Source: a candidate division TM6 bacterium GW2011_GWE2_42_60 (GTDB lineage: Bacteria; Babelota; Babeliae; Babelales; Babelaceae). Taken from it: DNA of 64,000 bases. Positions within the stretch are counted from its first letter, which is position 1. Every line of letters starts with the position of its first letter. The notes beneath the pieces were generated by a model that was not told the DNA's origin, searched no databases, and saw nothing but the letters and a program-made list of their open reading frames with translations. Below are positions 7,473 to 15,227 of the stretch, piece after piece. The DNA lies in assembly GCA_000996275.1 (NCBI GenBank), contig LCEG01000001.1, positions 62,001 through 126,000 on the forward strand, in the 5' to 3' direction. The translations under genes and the position numbers were made by a program.

Positions 7473-9283
7473 CCACATCGTTGGAAAAAACGTTCAATAT
7501 CATACTGGGTAAATCGCCAGGTTGTTGGGCGTCCATGCGGGCACGTTGTGCGATGTTCTATTGCACCCAATTTTTCAATTAACTCGAGCATCTCTTCTTG
7601 AGAAAGAACGTCCCCCGCTTTGACCGCTGCTTTGCAGGCCATCATCGCGCGTAATTTTTCATATAATTTTTCTACAATATTGGTCTCTTCAAGTGTAAAC
7701 CCTTCCAAAATCCAGTGAGCTGCAGTGCGGACAATGTCCGTAAGGTTGCTGTTTTTGAGGGGTGCCGGGACCGCGCGTACGGTGATACGATTTTCACCAA
7801 AAAGTTCTATTTCTATTCCCTGTTCATGAAAAAACGGAAGATGCGGCAAGAGCGCATTACATTCTTCTGACGAGAGCGGAATAAGTTGTGGGAAGAGTAA
7901 TTCTATGGGTGCTAACGAGCCAAAGCGCGTTGCAAACAGTTCATACAAAATACGTTCATGCGCCGCGTGTTGGTCAATGAGGAGAAGCCCGTCTTCATTT
8001 TCAACGAGAAGATAGGTGTTTAAAAGTTGTCCAATAAGCCGTGCTGATGAAGATGTTGTTTGAGGGACGAGGGTATCTTGTTGTTCATGAACGCATTCTT
8101 CTGTCGTACAGCACTGGTTGTTTTGATTTTCGAGTGGTGCAGCGTTATAGTTTTGGAACACGTTTTTAAAGGCCGTTGTTGGCATGGTAGGATTAAAAGC
8201 TGGTCGCGTTGCGGGCCGAAAACTAGAAGTGTGTGCATATTCAAAATTATTTTGTCTTTGTGCTCCAAGATCACTTTGTACGGTGTTATCAAGCGTTGTG
8301 GCAATTGTTTCTTCGATAAAGCGTTCAATACGAATCGGATGCAAAAATTGCACTTCTTCTTTGCGTGGGTGCACATTAATGTCCACCTCTGCGTGAGGCA
8401 GTGTCAAAAAGAGTGCGCCGATGGGATATTGCTGTGGTGGAAGAATATTGCGAAAACCTTTGATAAATGCCTGGGCAAGTTTATGGTTTTTTACCCAGCG
8501 GCGATTTACAAAGCAATAGATCTGATTTTTGTCATAACGGGTGCGACTCGGGCGTGTAAAGAGCGCTGAAAAAGTCAGGGGCGACGTCTCTTTTTGCTCA
8601 AGTGTTTGATTGCATGAGAGTAAGTGGGGGACAATAGCAGGTTCAAAAAGTTGTGACATTCGTTCTGTAAGTGTGGTACATGAGGGGCAGAGTAGTATCT
8701 GCCGGCCATTGTGATGTACCGTAAAAGTACATGAGAGATTTTCGAGTGCAACGGCAATGATTAATTGGTGCAAAGCGCGCCACTCAGTCTCATCTTTTTT
8801 TAAGAATTTTTGTCGTGCAGGAACATTATAAAAAAGATTGCGAGCTGTAATATCGGTACCTTGATTACACGCAATAGGAGCGGTTGAGACAATTTCGCTA
8901 TTTTCTACGGCAATAGTGATACCAAGGTGGTTTTCTGCAGAGCGTGTTTTGAGGGTAAAGTGGCTGACTGCTGCGATGCTTGCGAGTGCCTCTCCGCGGA
9001 AGCCAAATGTAGTAATGGCAGAAAGATCTTCAACGGTTGTGAGTTTGCTGGTTGCATGATTTTGGATACAGAGTTGTGCATCATCTTCTGTCATTCCACA
9101 GCCATTATCGATGATACGAATGAGGTCTTTGCCTCCTGCTTCAAAGAAGAGTGTGATTTCTGTAGCCCCTGCGTCGAGAGCATTTTCAATAAGTTCTTTA
9201 ACAACACTTGCAGGGCGCTCAACAACTTCTCCAGCGGCTATTTTTTGTATTTCTGAAGGTGGTAAAAGATGAATTTTTCCCAT
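7469..9283 (-). CDS. mutL: DNA mismatch repair protein MutL
   Basis: The N-terminal GHKL ATPase has ELIENALDAGA, DNGCGM and TFGFRGEALASI, which form the ATP lid and binding site. The C-terminal domain carries DQHAAHERILYE, the metal-binding endonuclease motif, plus ACKAAVKAGD and CPHGRPT. This is therefore an endonuclease-type MutL as in bacteria without MutH. It couples MutS mismatch recognition to strand incision. The track starts at a TTG four codons upstream; ATG 9283 (MGKIHLLPPS) matches the conserved start. No housekeeping mutS is visible here, only the MutS-like ATPase at 59.7 kb. Confidence 0.95.
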   Translation of the reverse strand: MGKIHLLPPSEIQKIAAGEVVERPASVVKELIENALDAGATEITLFFEAGGKDLIRIIDNGCGMTEDDAQLCIQNHATSKLTTVEDLSAITTFGFRGEALASIAAVSHFTLKTRSAENHLGITIAVENSEIVSTAPIACNQGTDITARNLFYNVPARQKFLKKDETEWRALHQLIIAVALENLSCTFTVHHNGRQILLCPSCTTLTERMSQLFEPAIVPHLLSCNQTLEQKETSPLTFSALFTRPSRTRYDKNQIYCFVNRRWVKNHKLAQAFIKGFRNILPPQQYPIGALFLTLPHAEVDINVHPRKEEVQFLHPIRIERFIEETIATTLDNTVQSDLGAQRQNNFEYAHTSSFRPATRPAFNPTMPTTAFKNVFQNYNAAPLENQNNQCCTTEECVHEQQDTLVPQTTSSSARLIGQLLNTYLLVENEDGLLLIDQHAAHERILYELFATRFGSLAPIELLFPQLIPLSSEECNALLPHLPFFHEQGIEIELFGENRITVRAVPAPLKNSNLTDIVRTAAHWILEGFTLEETNIVEKLYEKLRAMMACKAAVKAGDVLSQEEMLELIEKLGAIEHRTTCPHGRPTTWRFTQYDIERFFQRCG

Positions 9284-9348
9284 AAATGCAAGCAATAAAA
9301 ATATTATAAGAGAGCTGTCAGTATGACCATAGTTTACTGTAAAAGCTT

Positions 9349-9954
9349 TTATTTTCCATCTAAAGTTGCAACGGTCTGTTTAATAAATTTTGCCATTTCA
9401 GTTTTGTTATCTAATTGATTGTATGCAAGTTCTAATTCTGTTTTGAGGAGTTGCCGTGCTTGTCCTGAATCTGATAGTTCAATTTTTTTAATCAATAAAT
9501 CGGTGATGTTTTTGAGAACAGGGACGGAATTTTCTATAACAACTTCTTCTAAAATAGACGTTGTTTTTTCTTCAAACAGTGGCGTCTTGCTTATTAGTGG
9601 TGTTTTTAATATAAACTTTTTTGTTATGAAAAGAGTGATTGGCCAAGGGAATTTATAGGTATTCAAAAAACATCTTGTATAATGCAAGTACTTTTCGTTG
9701 TTTGATTCGGGTTTAAAAAAAGGGAAGAAGATATCTAGATTTTCTTTTCTTTGCGATTTAAACAATGCAAGACGATTTTCGAGGTATTTATCAAGAATGT
9801 TTGTAGAGATGTCCTTGCCTTGTACAACTATTGTAAGGCCAAATTTGCTTCTTTCCCCTCTTTTTTTTCGTTTGGAAATTTCTAAGAATTCTGCAGGTTT
9901 GGTCTCACTATAAAGACGTTTTTTGGGGAGAGTTTCAGCTTCTTGAGTGGTCAA
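9349..9954 (-). CDS. Hypothetical protein, main reading frame (probably 5'-truncated by a frameshift)
   Basis: The 201-residue product starts at a TTG and has no recognised domain. Visible parts are a basic patch (KRKKRGERSK) and a helical, charged C-terminal half. The frame stays open upstream of the TTG for about 70 further codons of protein-like sequence (DDDKSSKSLCDLPDSTFLIDDN, TAETDQLINQKESEEKN) but contains no ATG. A good ATG sits one frame away just before an A7 run; see the upstream extension. It lies downstream of prmC on the same strand. Confidence 0.6.
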   Translation of the reverse strand: MTTQEAETLPKKRLYSETKPAEFLEISKRKKRGERSKFGLTIVVQGKDISTNILDKYLENRLALFKSQRKENLDIFFPFFKPESNNEKYLHYTRCFLNTYKFPWPITLFITKKFILKTPLISKTPLFEEKTTSILEEVVIENSVPVLKNITDLLIKKIELSDSGQARQLLKTELELAYNQLDNKTEMAKFIKQTVATLDGK

Positions 9955-10166
9955 TGAGGGTGTGTTTGTTGTTGTTTGAGTATTTTTTTCTTCACTCTCT
10001 TTTTGGTTTATCAGTTGATCTGTTTCAGCCGTCGAAAAAAGATTGTTATCGTCTATTAAAAATGTTGAATCAGGAAGATCACAAAGCGATTTGGACGATT
10101 TGTCGTCATCATAAGATTGAAGTATTTTTTGTATTTCATAGTCTTGAACAATGCTATTTTTTTCAT
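9955..10166 (-). pseudogene. Likely true 5' part of the hypothetical gene, out of frame at an A7 homopolymer
   Basis: On the minus strand an ATG at 10166 is followed by seven A residues. Read as written it encodes a 37-residue peptide (MKKIALFKTM...) and stops. With one more A the frame becomes MKKNSIVQDYEIQKIL and runs uninterrupted into the downstream ORF, about 272 residues in all. An AGAG element sits about 8 bases upstream of that ATG. This may be a sequencing/assembly indel, a real mutation, or transcriptional slippage on the A-run. Confidence 0.55.
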
Positions 10167-10301
10167 GATTCTGATCTCTTTATTTCTAACAATCTAACTT
10201 TATATTTTTATAATAACTTTAGAGAATTTTAACAATGGTTTATTTTCTTTTTATTTTAAACTAAATTTTATATTTGTCAAGTTTGTTTTTTAAAAACTAC
10301 G

Positions 10302-10424
10302 TTCGCTCATCCTAATGGTTCCGTGCCGCCCTATGGATTTCCTTAAAATAGGTGCTTAAAGGGTAAAGATGCCGCTTGCTCCGCTCATGGTGAGCTTGTC
10401 GAATCCATAAGAGCGGTAAATAAC
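10302..10424. repeat. Fragmentary CCGCTCAT-type repeat downstream of prmC
   Basis: Short pieces of the window-wide palindromic repeat family occur here: a CGCTCATCC...GGTTCC piece near 10304, and CCGCTCATGGTGAGCTTGTCGA...AGAGCGG near 10380. The second piece is enclosed by a 21-bp exact direct repeat (10347-10367 and 10434-10454), the right copy of which contains the prmC stop codon. Confidence 0.6.
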
Positions 10425-10442
10425 GTTACAAATAATAGGTGC

Positions 10443-11342
10443 TTAAAGGGTAAATGCGCCACTTACTAAGCGATTTTTCCCGGCTAAGTCTTGGAGTGTC
10501 CTGACGTTATCAAAACCTCTCTTTAAAAAAAGTTGAGTAACCGCGTCGGCTTGCTCATGACTTATTTCAATCCAGAGTTCTCGAAATTGAGATGATGATG
10601 AAAAATAGAACGGAGCTTGGGTGATGATGTTTTTGATACAGGTAAGCCCGTTGTCGTCTGCGTAGAGTGCCTTTTTATCTTCCCATGCTTTTACTGATGG
10701 GTCGAGAATGTCATAAGCTTCTTGGCTTATATACGGTGGGTTGGCAACAATGACATCAAAGAAGGTGCCGGGGGTGAGTTCGGTAAAGAGATCGGATTCG
10801 AGTATAGTTATATTTGTTTGATTGATGAGGTTGTTCTGGGCGTTTTCTTGTGCAAGTGCGCAGGCTTCGGGTGCAATATCAACGGCCGTAACCATGCATT
10901 GAGGGAAGGCTTTTGCGAGTGAAAGCCCGATGCAGCCAGATCCAGTACAGAGATCAAGAAGAGTTCTTTTTGACGCTCCAAAGTCTTTATTTGTAAGTGA
11001 CGTAATAAGCTGTTCACACCAATATTCTGTTTCTGGACGTGGAATGAGGGTGGATGGGCGTACGGTGATAGAGAGATTTAAAAACGGCATTGAACCGATT
11101 AAATAACTCAGTGGCATCTGCTGTACAACTATTGCATTGATAATTTTTTCGAGAGCTGCTTCTTGAATGATATCAAGAGCACTATTTTTTTGGGCAACAA
11201 GTGAGGCTTTTGATGTTTTTGTCACAAAAGAGAGGATAATCCATGCATCCTGCGTGGCAATGGACGCATGAGGATATACGGGGCGTAACTGCTCTTCAAT
11301 ACGCTTAATGAGAGAGGAGATCTGATACAAATTCTTCTGCAT
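10443..11342 (-). CDS. prmC: Peptide chain release factor N5-glutamine methyltransferase PrmC (HemK)
   Basis: The 299-residue protein has an N-terminal helical domain and a Rossmann methyltransferase domain. Motif I is LLDLCTGSGCIGLSLAKAF (S-adenosylmethionine binding), and the catalytic NPPY motif appears in VIVANPPYISQEAYD. The linker IPRPETE (GSMPFLNL...TLIPRPETEYW) is diagnostic of HemK/PrmC. It methylates the GGQ glutamine of release factors. The start overlaps the ftsY 3' end by 38 bases, so the two are co-transcribed. The last codons lie in a short duplicated segment. Confidence 0.93.
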   Translation of the reverse strand: MQKNLYQISSLIKRIEEQLRPVYPHASIATQDAWIILSFVTKTSKASLVAQKNSALDIIQEAALEKIINAIVVQQMPLSYLIGSMPFLNLSITVRPSTLIPRPETEYWCEQLITSLTNKDFGASKRTLLDLCTGSGCIGLSLAKAFPQCMVTAVDIAPEACALAQENAQNNLINQTNITILESDLFTELTPGTFFDVIVANPPYISQEAYDILDPSVKAWEDKKALYADDNGLTCIKNIITQAPFYFSSSSQFRELWIEISHEQADAVTQLFLKRGFDNVRTLQDLAGKNRLVSGAFTL

Positions 11343-12201
11343 TGAATGCCTTAATATCTTCTAATTGTTCACCAAAAGTAATGAATGCAACCGGCACTTG
11401 TATGCGTGCTGATATTGCAAATACAATACCTCCTTTTCCGGTCCCATCAAGTTTAGTAAGAATGATGCCATCGAGGTGAGTGCTTTCATTAAAGAGAAGT
11501 GCTTGATCAAGTGAATTTTGTCCGAGCATAGCATCGATTGTTAATAACGTGGTAATGGGTTCATCGGGGAGATGGCGTTTGATGACAGCACCTATCTTTT
11601 CCAATTCTTTCATGAGATGAGTTTTTGTTTGAAGTCGACCTGCAGTGTCAATGATAAGAATGTCGAATTCCTCTTTTTTAAATTTTTCGCATGCTTGGAA
11701 CACTACTGCTGCTGGATCTTGACCAGGTAGTCCTTGGTATATTGTGGCACCAGTGCGCGATGCCCAAATGCTCAGTTGCTCTGGAGCCGCAGCGCGGAAT
11801 GTATCAGCAGCGGCGAATAAAACACGTTTTTTTTGAGTAATAAAAAGATGCGCAAGTTTACTTGCGGCAGTCGTTTTTCCGCTCCCATTTACACCGACGA
11901 GAAGAAATATTCTCTGTTTTGGCGAAGGAGTATAAGCCGGGTTGGTGACGAGATGCGTGAGTTTTTTTTGCAGTGAAGTATGCAGGTCGGCACCAGTTTT
12001 AAGTACCCCTCGTGCCATCTCATCACGGAGCTCTGTCGTGAGCTTTTTGGTTGTTTCAATACCGGTATCGGCTTCCCAAAGAATACGCTCAAGCTTTTCG
12101 AGTGTTGCGGTGTCAATTTCGTGCAGTGCAAAAAGTGTCGCTAGTTGCGAACTGATCGCTGAATAAATGCGTTTAAGCGCGTTTTTTATAAAACCAAACA
12201 T
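11305..12201 (-). CDS. ftsY: Signal recognition particle receptor FtsY
   Basis: The 298-residue protein has a short helical N domain and the SRP-type GTPase G domain: P-loop LVGVNGSGKTT, DTFRAAAPEQL, DTAGRLQTKTHLM and TKLDGTGKGGI. The acidic A domain of E. coli FtsY is essentially absent, as in many compact genomes. It docks the SRP-ribosome complex at the inner membrane. It sits between the HAS-barrel gene and prmC in a minus-strand group with rnhB. Confidence 0.95.
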   Translation of the reverse strand: MFGFIKNALKRIYSAISSQLATLFALHEIDTATLEKLERILWEADTGIETTKKLTTELRDEMARGVLKTGADLHTSLQKKLTHLVTNPAYTPSPKQRIFLLVGVNGSGKTTAASKLAHLFITQKKRVLFAAADTFRAAAPEQLSIWASRTGATIYQGLPGQDPAAVVFQACEKFKKEEFDILIIDTAGRLQTKTHLMKELEKIGAVIKRHLPDEPITTLLTIDAMLGQNSLDQALLFNESTHLDGIILTKLDGTGKGGIVFAISARIQVPVAFITFGEQLEDIKAFNAEEFVSDLLSH

Positions 12202-12249
12202 AAGATCTAAATTCCTGTTTTATGAATAGAATACCCCTTTAAAAGAGTA

Positions 12250-12855
12250 CTACAAAGTGGTAAAAGATTCCATTCGTTGAAATAAAAGTCTGAGCCGCTG
12301 ATAGTCCCCCTGCAGGACATTGGCGCACGCATTCGCATAAAGCTCTAATTCTTGAGGCGAACAGGTTCGGTTTTTTGTCTCTTGATACATAAAGCCAAGC
12401 ATAAGCTCATCGGCAATTGCAGGATTCAGATCTGAGCATAAAAGATGGAGAAAATGTGATGATTGCTTGATCTGCTCCTTTTCTGCTTCTGTAGCGGGGC
12501 GAACAAAGGCGTGCAGTAGGGGCGGTTTTGGTGGAATTTGCGAAACGAATTTTTTTTGTGCCGTACAAAAGCCGATAATTTTCCCCGAGAGGGTTGTTTG
12601 GAGAAATTCAAAAATATGAGGATGGTCGCGTCTGAGCTCAGCTTCTGTTTTTTGGTAGGCGTGAGGCGTGCGCGTAGGGTCAGATGATCCTTCTTGAATT
12701 GAAGCAACGACGGCAAAAACAGTAGTCTCTTCAGATTCTGTTGCAATGATTGATCCGAAGGCTTCTGTCTGGTTCCATTCCCAACAAAGTGCGGTGAAAT
12801 GGGTAAGCGTCCCTTCAATAACTTCAGCAAAAAAGGGAGGTCTGTTTGTTTTCAT
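12250..12855 (-). CDS. HAS-barrel-like protein of unknown function
   Basis: The 201-residue protein starts with a beta-rich segment (GTLTHFTALCWEWNQ, FGSIIATESEETTVFAVVASI) followed by a helical C-terminal half. It resembles the HAS barrel found at the N-terminus of HerA-type ATPases and in stand-alone proteins of cyanobacteria. That assignment comes from memory of the pattern EGSSDPTRTP...HPHIFEFL and is tentative. The start lies inside the rnhB 3' end (32-base overlap), indicating co-expression. Confidence 0.6.
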   Translation of the reverse strand: MKTNRPPFFAEVIEGTLTHFTALCWEWNQTEAFGSIIATESEETTVFAVVASIQEGSSDPTRTPHAYQKTEAELRRDHPHIFEFLQTTLSGKIIGFCTAQKKFVSQIPPKPPLLHAFVRPATEAEKEQIKQSSHFLHLLCSDLNPAIADELMLGFMYQETKNRTCSPQELELYANACANVLQGDYQRLRLLFQRMESFTTL

Positions 12856-13522
12856 GATATTCCTTTTCAGAGGCTAAACAGGCAAATGAATGCCGGTGAA
12901 TAAAAGAACGTCCGTATAGTTCAAGTGCATCCTGATGCTCTCCTGTAGCGTATCCCTTATGTGCAGCAAGTCCATATGAGGGGAATGTTGCATCTAAACG
13001 GGAGAGAAGATGGTCCCTTGTTACTTTAGCGATTATCGATGCTGCTGCTATTGAGCTTGATTTTGACTCTCCCTTGGTAAAATAAAAAATATCTCCTTTA
13101 AAGGGCGTTCCCGTGAGCGGCATTGCGTCAACAACAACGGTGCTTGGCTCAAGAGGAAGTGTGACCAAAAGATGGGTGAGTGCGCGCGTCATAGCCAGCT
13201 TTGTTGCTTCATAAATATTATACGAGTCAATAATGGTATGCGAAAAAAGCGCAGTTGCATACCAGCTGTGGGCTACAATCCATGTATATGCTTGAGCCAA
13301 CTGTTCTTTAGAAAGTGTTTTTGAGTCGCGCAGAAGTGGGTGTTGTGCTTGTGGATTGAGGGCAACCGCTGCAGCAAGAACAGGCCCGGCAAGAGATCCT
13401 CGGCCGACTTCATCGATTCCTACAATAATCGATCCCTTACTCCAAGCTGCTTGTTCAAATGAATGAGCGGGAAACTGATCGGTAATTTTTTTTACAACAT
13501 TCATAGATTGTAGTTTTTCCAT
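12824..13522 (-). CDS. rnhB: Ribonuclease HII
   Basis: RNase HII signatures are clear: GIDEVGRGSLAGPV (first Asp-Glu pair), RDSKTLSKEQ, VVDAMPL (further catalytic Asp) and SIIAKVTRDH. It removes ribonucleotides and RNA primers from DNA. The track start is a TTG at 13549; ATG 13522 (MEKLQSM) or ATG 13504 (MNVVKK) is more likely, since the TTG start would run through the divergent promoter at 13523-13550. It is the first gene of the minus-strand rnhB-HAS-ftsY-prmC group. Confidence 0.93.
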   Translation of the reverse strand: MEKLQSMNVVKKITDQFPAHSFEQAAWSKGSIIVGIDEVGRGSLAGPVLAAAVALNPQAQHPLLRDSKTLSKEQLAQAYTWIVAHSWYATALFSHTIIDSYNIYEATKLAMTRALTHLLVTLPLEPSTVVVDAMPLTGTPFKGDIFYFTKGESKSSSIAAASIIAKVTRDHLLSRLDATFPSYGLAAHKGYATGEHQDALELYGRSFIHRHSFACLASEKEYHENKQTSLFC

Positions 13523-13550
13523 TTGACAAGAATTGTGTTTTGAGTACAAT
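13523..13550 (+). promoter_or_regulatory. Strong predicted sigma70 promoter for the XRE regulator
   Basis: Consensus TTGACA (13523-13528), a 16-base spacer and TACAAT (13545-13550, 5/6). It faces the regulator gene at 13628 and lies back to back with rnhB. The implied leader is about 70 bases. Confidence 0.65.
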
Positions 13551-13627
13551 TAGAATTAAGCAGGGAGGAGAAAGCAGCCTCCCTTATTATGTAAGTATAT
13601 CGATATTATTATTTTAAGGAGTTTATT

Positions 13628-14308
13628 ATGGCGTCACCATCAACCGCTCTTCGCGTGAAAGAGTTATTGCGCGAAAAGAGTTGGACAACAAAAATATTGG
13701 CTGAAAAGACAGGGATGTCGGAAAGCTATCTTACCCACATCAAAAATGGTACACGTCGCTGGAACCAGGATTCTCTTGAGCGTTTAGCGATTGCGTTTGA
13801 AGTAAGTCCACTGGATCTTTTTGCACAGCGTAAACAGCGTACAGATGATGTAAAAAGCAATGTAACCTTGCCGGAGAACACAGAAGTTGGCGTCAAAGTC
13901 CAAGTTATTCCTGTGGTTGGCGATATTCCTTCGCATCCATCGCCATACAACAACCAAATTATGCAGTTAACCACTGGGTACAAAGATCTCTTTATACCAG
14001 TTTCGCATCGTTCAGATGTCTCTATGTTTGCTCTCAAGTTAAACAACAATCTTTTGGCACCAACTTTTGAAAAAAATGATCTTTTGATTGTTTCTCCAGA
14101 AGTATGGACCCGCTCTGGTGATATCGCGGCAGTTGAATATGGTACCGAAACACCGGTCAAGGCTATTGTAAAGGTTACCTATACAGATGACTTTATTGTG
14201 CTAGAATCGGTTAATTATAAACAGGCTCCTATTGCATTGCTTCGTGGGAAAGATCATTTCCGGATTATTGGTCGCGTTGTTGAATGCCATCGTAATTTTG
14301 TTGAATAA
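13628..14308 (+). CDS. XRE-family transcriptional regulator with degenerate S24/LexA-like C-terminal domain
   Basis: Residues 8-65 form a Cro/CI helix-turn-helix (TTKILAEKTGMSESYLTHIKNG). Residues about 95-226 resemble the S24 peptidase/CI dimerisation fold (VQVIPVVGDIP..., MFALKLNNNLLAPTFEKNDLLIV, then a VKAIVKV strand). In active members the loop reads GDSMxPT; here it is NNLLAPT, so the catalytic Ser is absent while a possible Lys remains. The protein should bind DNA but not self-cleave. ATG 13628 follows AAGGAG. Its place directly upstream of rpsF-rpsR is unusual. Confidence 0.8.
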   Translation: MASPSTALRVKELLREKSWTTKILAEKTGMSESYLTHIKNGTRRWNQDSLERLAIAFEVSPLDLFAQRKQRTDDVKSNVTLPENTEVGVKVQVIPVVGDIPSHPSPYNNQIMQLTTGYKDLFIPVSHRSDVSMFALKLNNNLLAPTFEKNDLLIVSPEVWTRSGDIAAVEYGTETPVKAIVKVTYTDDFIVLESVNYKQAPIALLRGKDHFRIIGRVVECHRNFVE

Positions 14309-14314
14309 TTCTCA

Positions 14315-14342
14315 TTGAAGGAATAGCAAAAAGTGCTATACT
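14315..14342 (+). promoter_or_regulatory. Predicted promoter of the rpsF-rpsR operon
   Basis: TTGAAG (14315-14320), 16 bases, TATACT (14337-14342, 5/6). A perfect TATAAT at 14344-14349 offers an alternative -10. It sits just upstream of the structured rpsF leader. Confidence 0.5.
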
Positions 14343-14357
14343 TATAATAGTTTTTTT

Positions 14358-14412
14358 AAACTAAACACATCCCGATTGTTTGGAGATGTGTAGTATGACT
14401 TCCAATTAGTTT
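14358..14412 (+). promoter_or_regulatory. Structured rpsF leader, candidate S6:S18-binding autoregulatory RNA
   Basis: An outer stem AAACTAA/TTAGTTT (14358-14364 with 14406-14412) encloses an inner stem ACACATC/GATGTGT (14365-14371 with 14385-14391). The inner hairpin carries CCG (14372-14374) on one side and GGA (14382-14384) on the other. Known rpsF leaders contain a conserved CCG element that mimics the S6:S18 site of 16S rRNA. The outer stem ends at the AAGGGG ribosome-binding site, so folding could block translation. The match was made by eye. Confidence 0.55.
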
Positions 14413-14423
14413 AAGGGGTATTC

Positions 14424-14897
14424 ATGTCAGAAACAGCAGTGTTGTCGCGTCACGAGACGTTATTGCTTACAGTGCCGGAAATTACGGCAGATGAAGCAGC
14501 AATGATTGAGTCTCAGATCCATGCAGTAATTGCTCAGTGTAACGGCGAAGTTCTTTCGTTCGAGCGCTGGGGTAAATATCGCTTGGCTTATCCAGTACGT
14601 AAAAACGAGTATGGGGTTTATTTCCTTGTCCGTTTTGATCTTCCTAAAGAAAAATTAGGTGAATCGGTTGAAGCAATGCGAGTGCTTTGTGCGGTCAAAT
14701 TCCATGAAATTATTATGCGGCACTTGACAGTAAAACTTGATCGAAATGCTCCACTTACCTACAAGCGGCCAGAGTCTCTTGAAGAAATGCCACGCCATGA
14801 GTCTGAAGATGGTCGTCCATCTTTTGCTGGCGAAGCTGCTGAGATGAGTGCTGATGAGGTTGTTGAGATAGAAGAATCTTCAGAAGATATGGAATAA
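14424..14897 (+). CDS. rpsF: Small ribosomal subunit protein bS6
   Basis: The 157-residue protein matches bS6: an N-terminal strand HETLLLTVPE, the SFERWGKYRLAYPVRKNEYGVYFLVRFD segment and a terminal helix-strand. bS6 pairs with bS18 in the 30S platform. The C-terminus is extended by an acidic tail (EEMPRHESEDG..., VVEIEESSEDME), longer than the typical 95-130 residues. Start ATG 14424 follows AAGGGG. rpsR follows after 27 bases, with no ssb between them as is common elsewhere. Confidence 0.95.
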   Translation: MSETAVLSRHETLLLTVPEITADEAAMIESQIHAVIAQCNGEVLSFERWGKYRLAYPVRKNEYGVYFLVRFDLPKEKLGESVEAMRVLCAVKFHEIIMRHLTVKLDRNAPLTYKRPESLEEMPRHESEDGRPSFAGEAAEMSADEVVEIEESSEDME

Positions 14898-14924
14898 GCT
14901 TAAGTTGCTTGAAAGGATATGCCC

Positions 14925-15209
14925 ATGGCACGTAAACCAAAACTTAAAGTAAGCACGCGTCTTCTTCGTAAAAAAGCGCGTCGTAATTCGTTTGGCTCCA
15001 GTAAACACTGTCGCTTTGAGTCAAACCCTGAATTGGTAGCAAGTCTTGATTATAAGAATGTAGCGCTTTTGAGAACGTTCCTGACTGAGCGTGGTAAAAT
15101 TTTACCTTCACGCATTTCAGGAAACAGTACCTTCTATCAGCGTGCGTTGGCTTGTGAAATTAAAAAGGCTCGCGCAATGGCGCTTTTGCCATTTTCAACA
15201 CACCATTAA
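14925..15209 (+). CDS. rpsR: Small ribosomal subunit protein bS18
   Basis: The region CRFESNPELVASLDYKNVALLRTFLTERGKILPSRISG followed by a basic terminal helix (RALACEIKKARAMALLPF) is diagnostic of bS18. The ORF track starts at ATG 14919, only two bases from the AAAGGA site; ATG 14925 (MARKPKLKVS) is correctly spaced and preferred. It binds bS6 and is second in the rpsF operon. Confidence 0.95.
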   Translation: MARKPKLKVSTRLLRKKARRNSFGSSKHCRFESNPELVASLDYKNVALLRTFLTERGKILPSRISGNSTFYQRALACEIKKARAMALLPFSTHH

Positions 15210-15227
15210 TGGTTTGGAGGTCTGAAT

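Noticed and set aside
8060-8569. 169-codon + strand ORF inside mutL
   Set aside because: Antisense shadow of mutL with Cys/Phe-rich composition and no plausible start site.
9954-10232. 92-codon + strand ORF
   Set aside because: It lies opposite the better-supported minus-strand hypothetical gene and its upstream extension, has no ribosome-binding site and has low-complexity Phe/Leu content.
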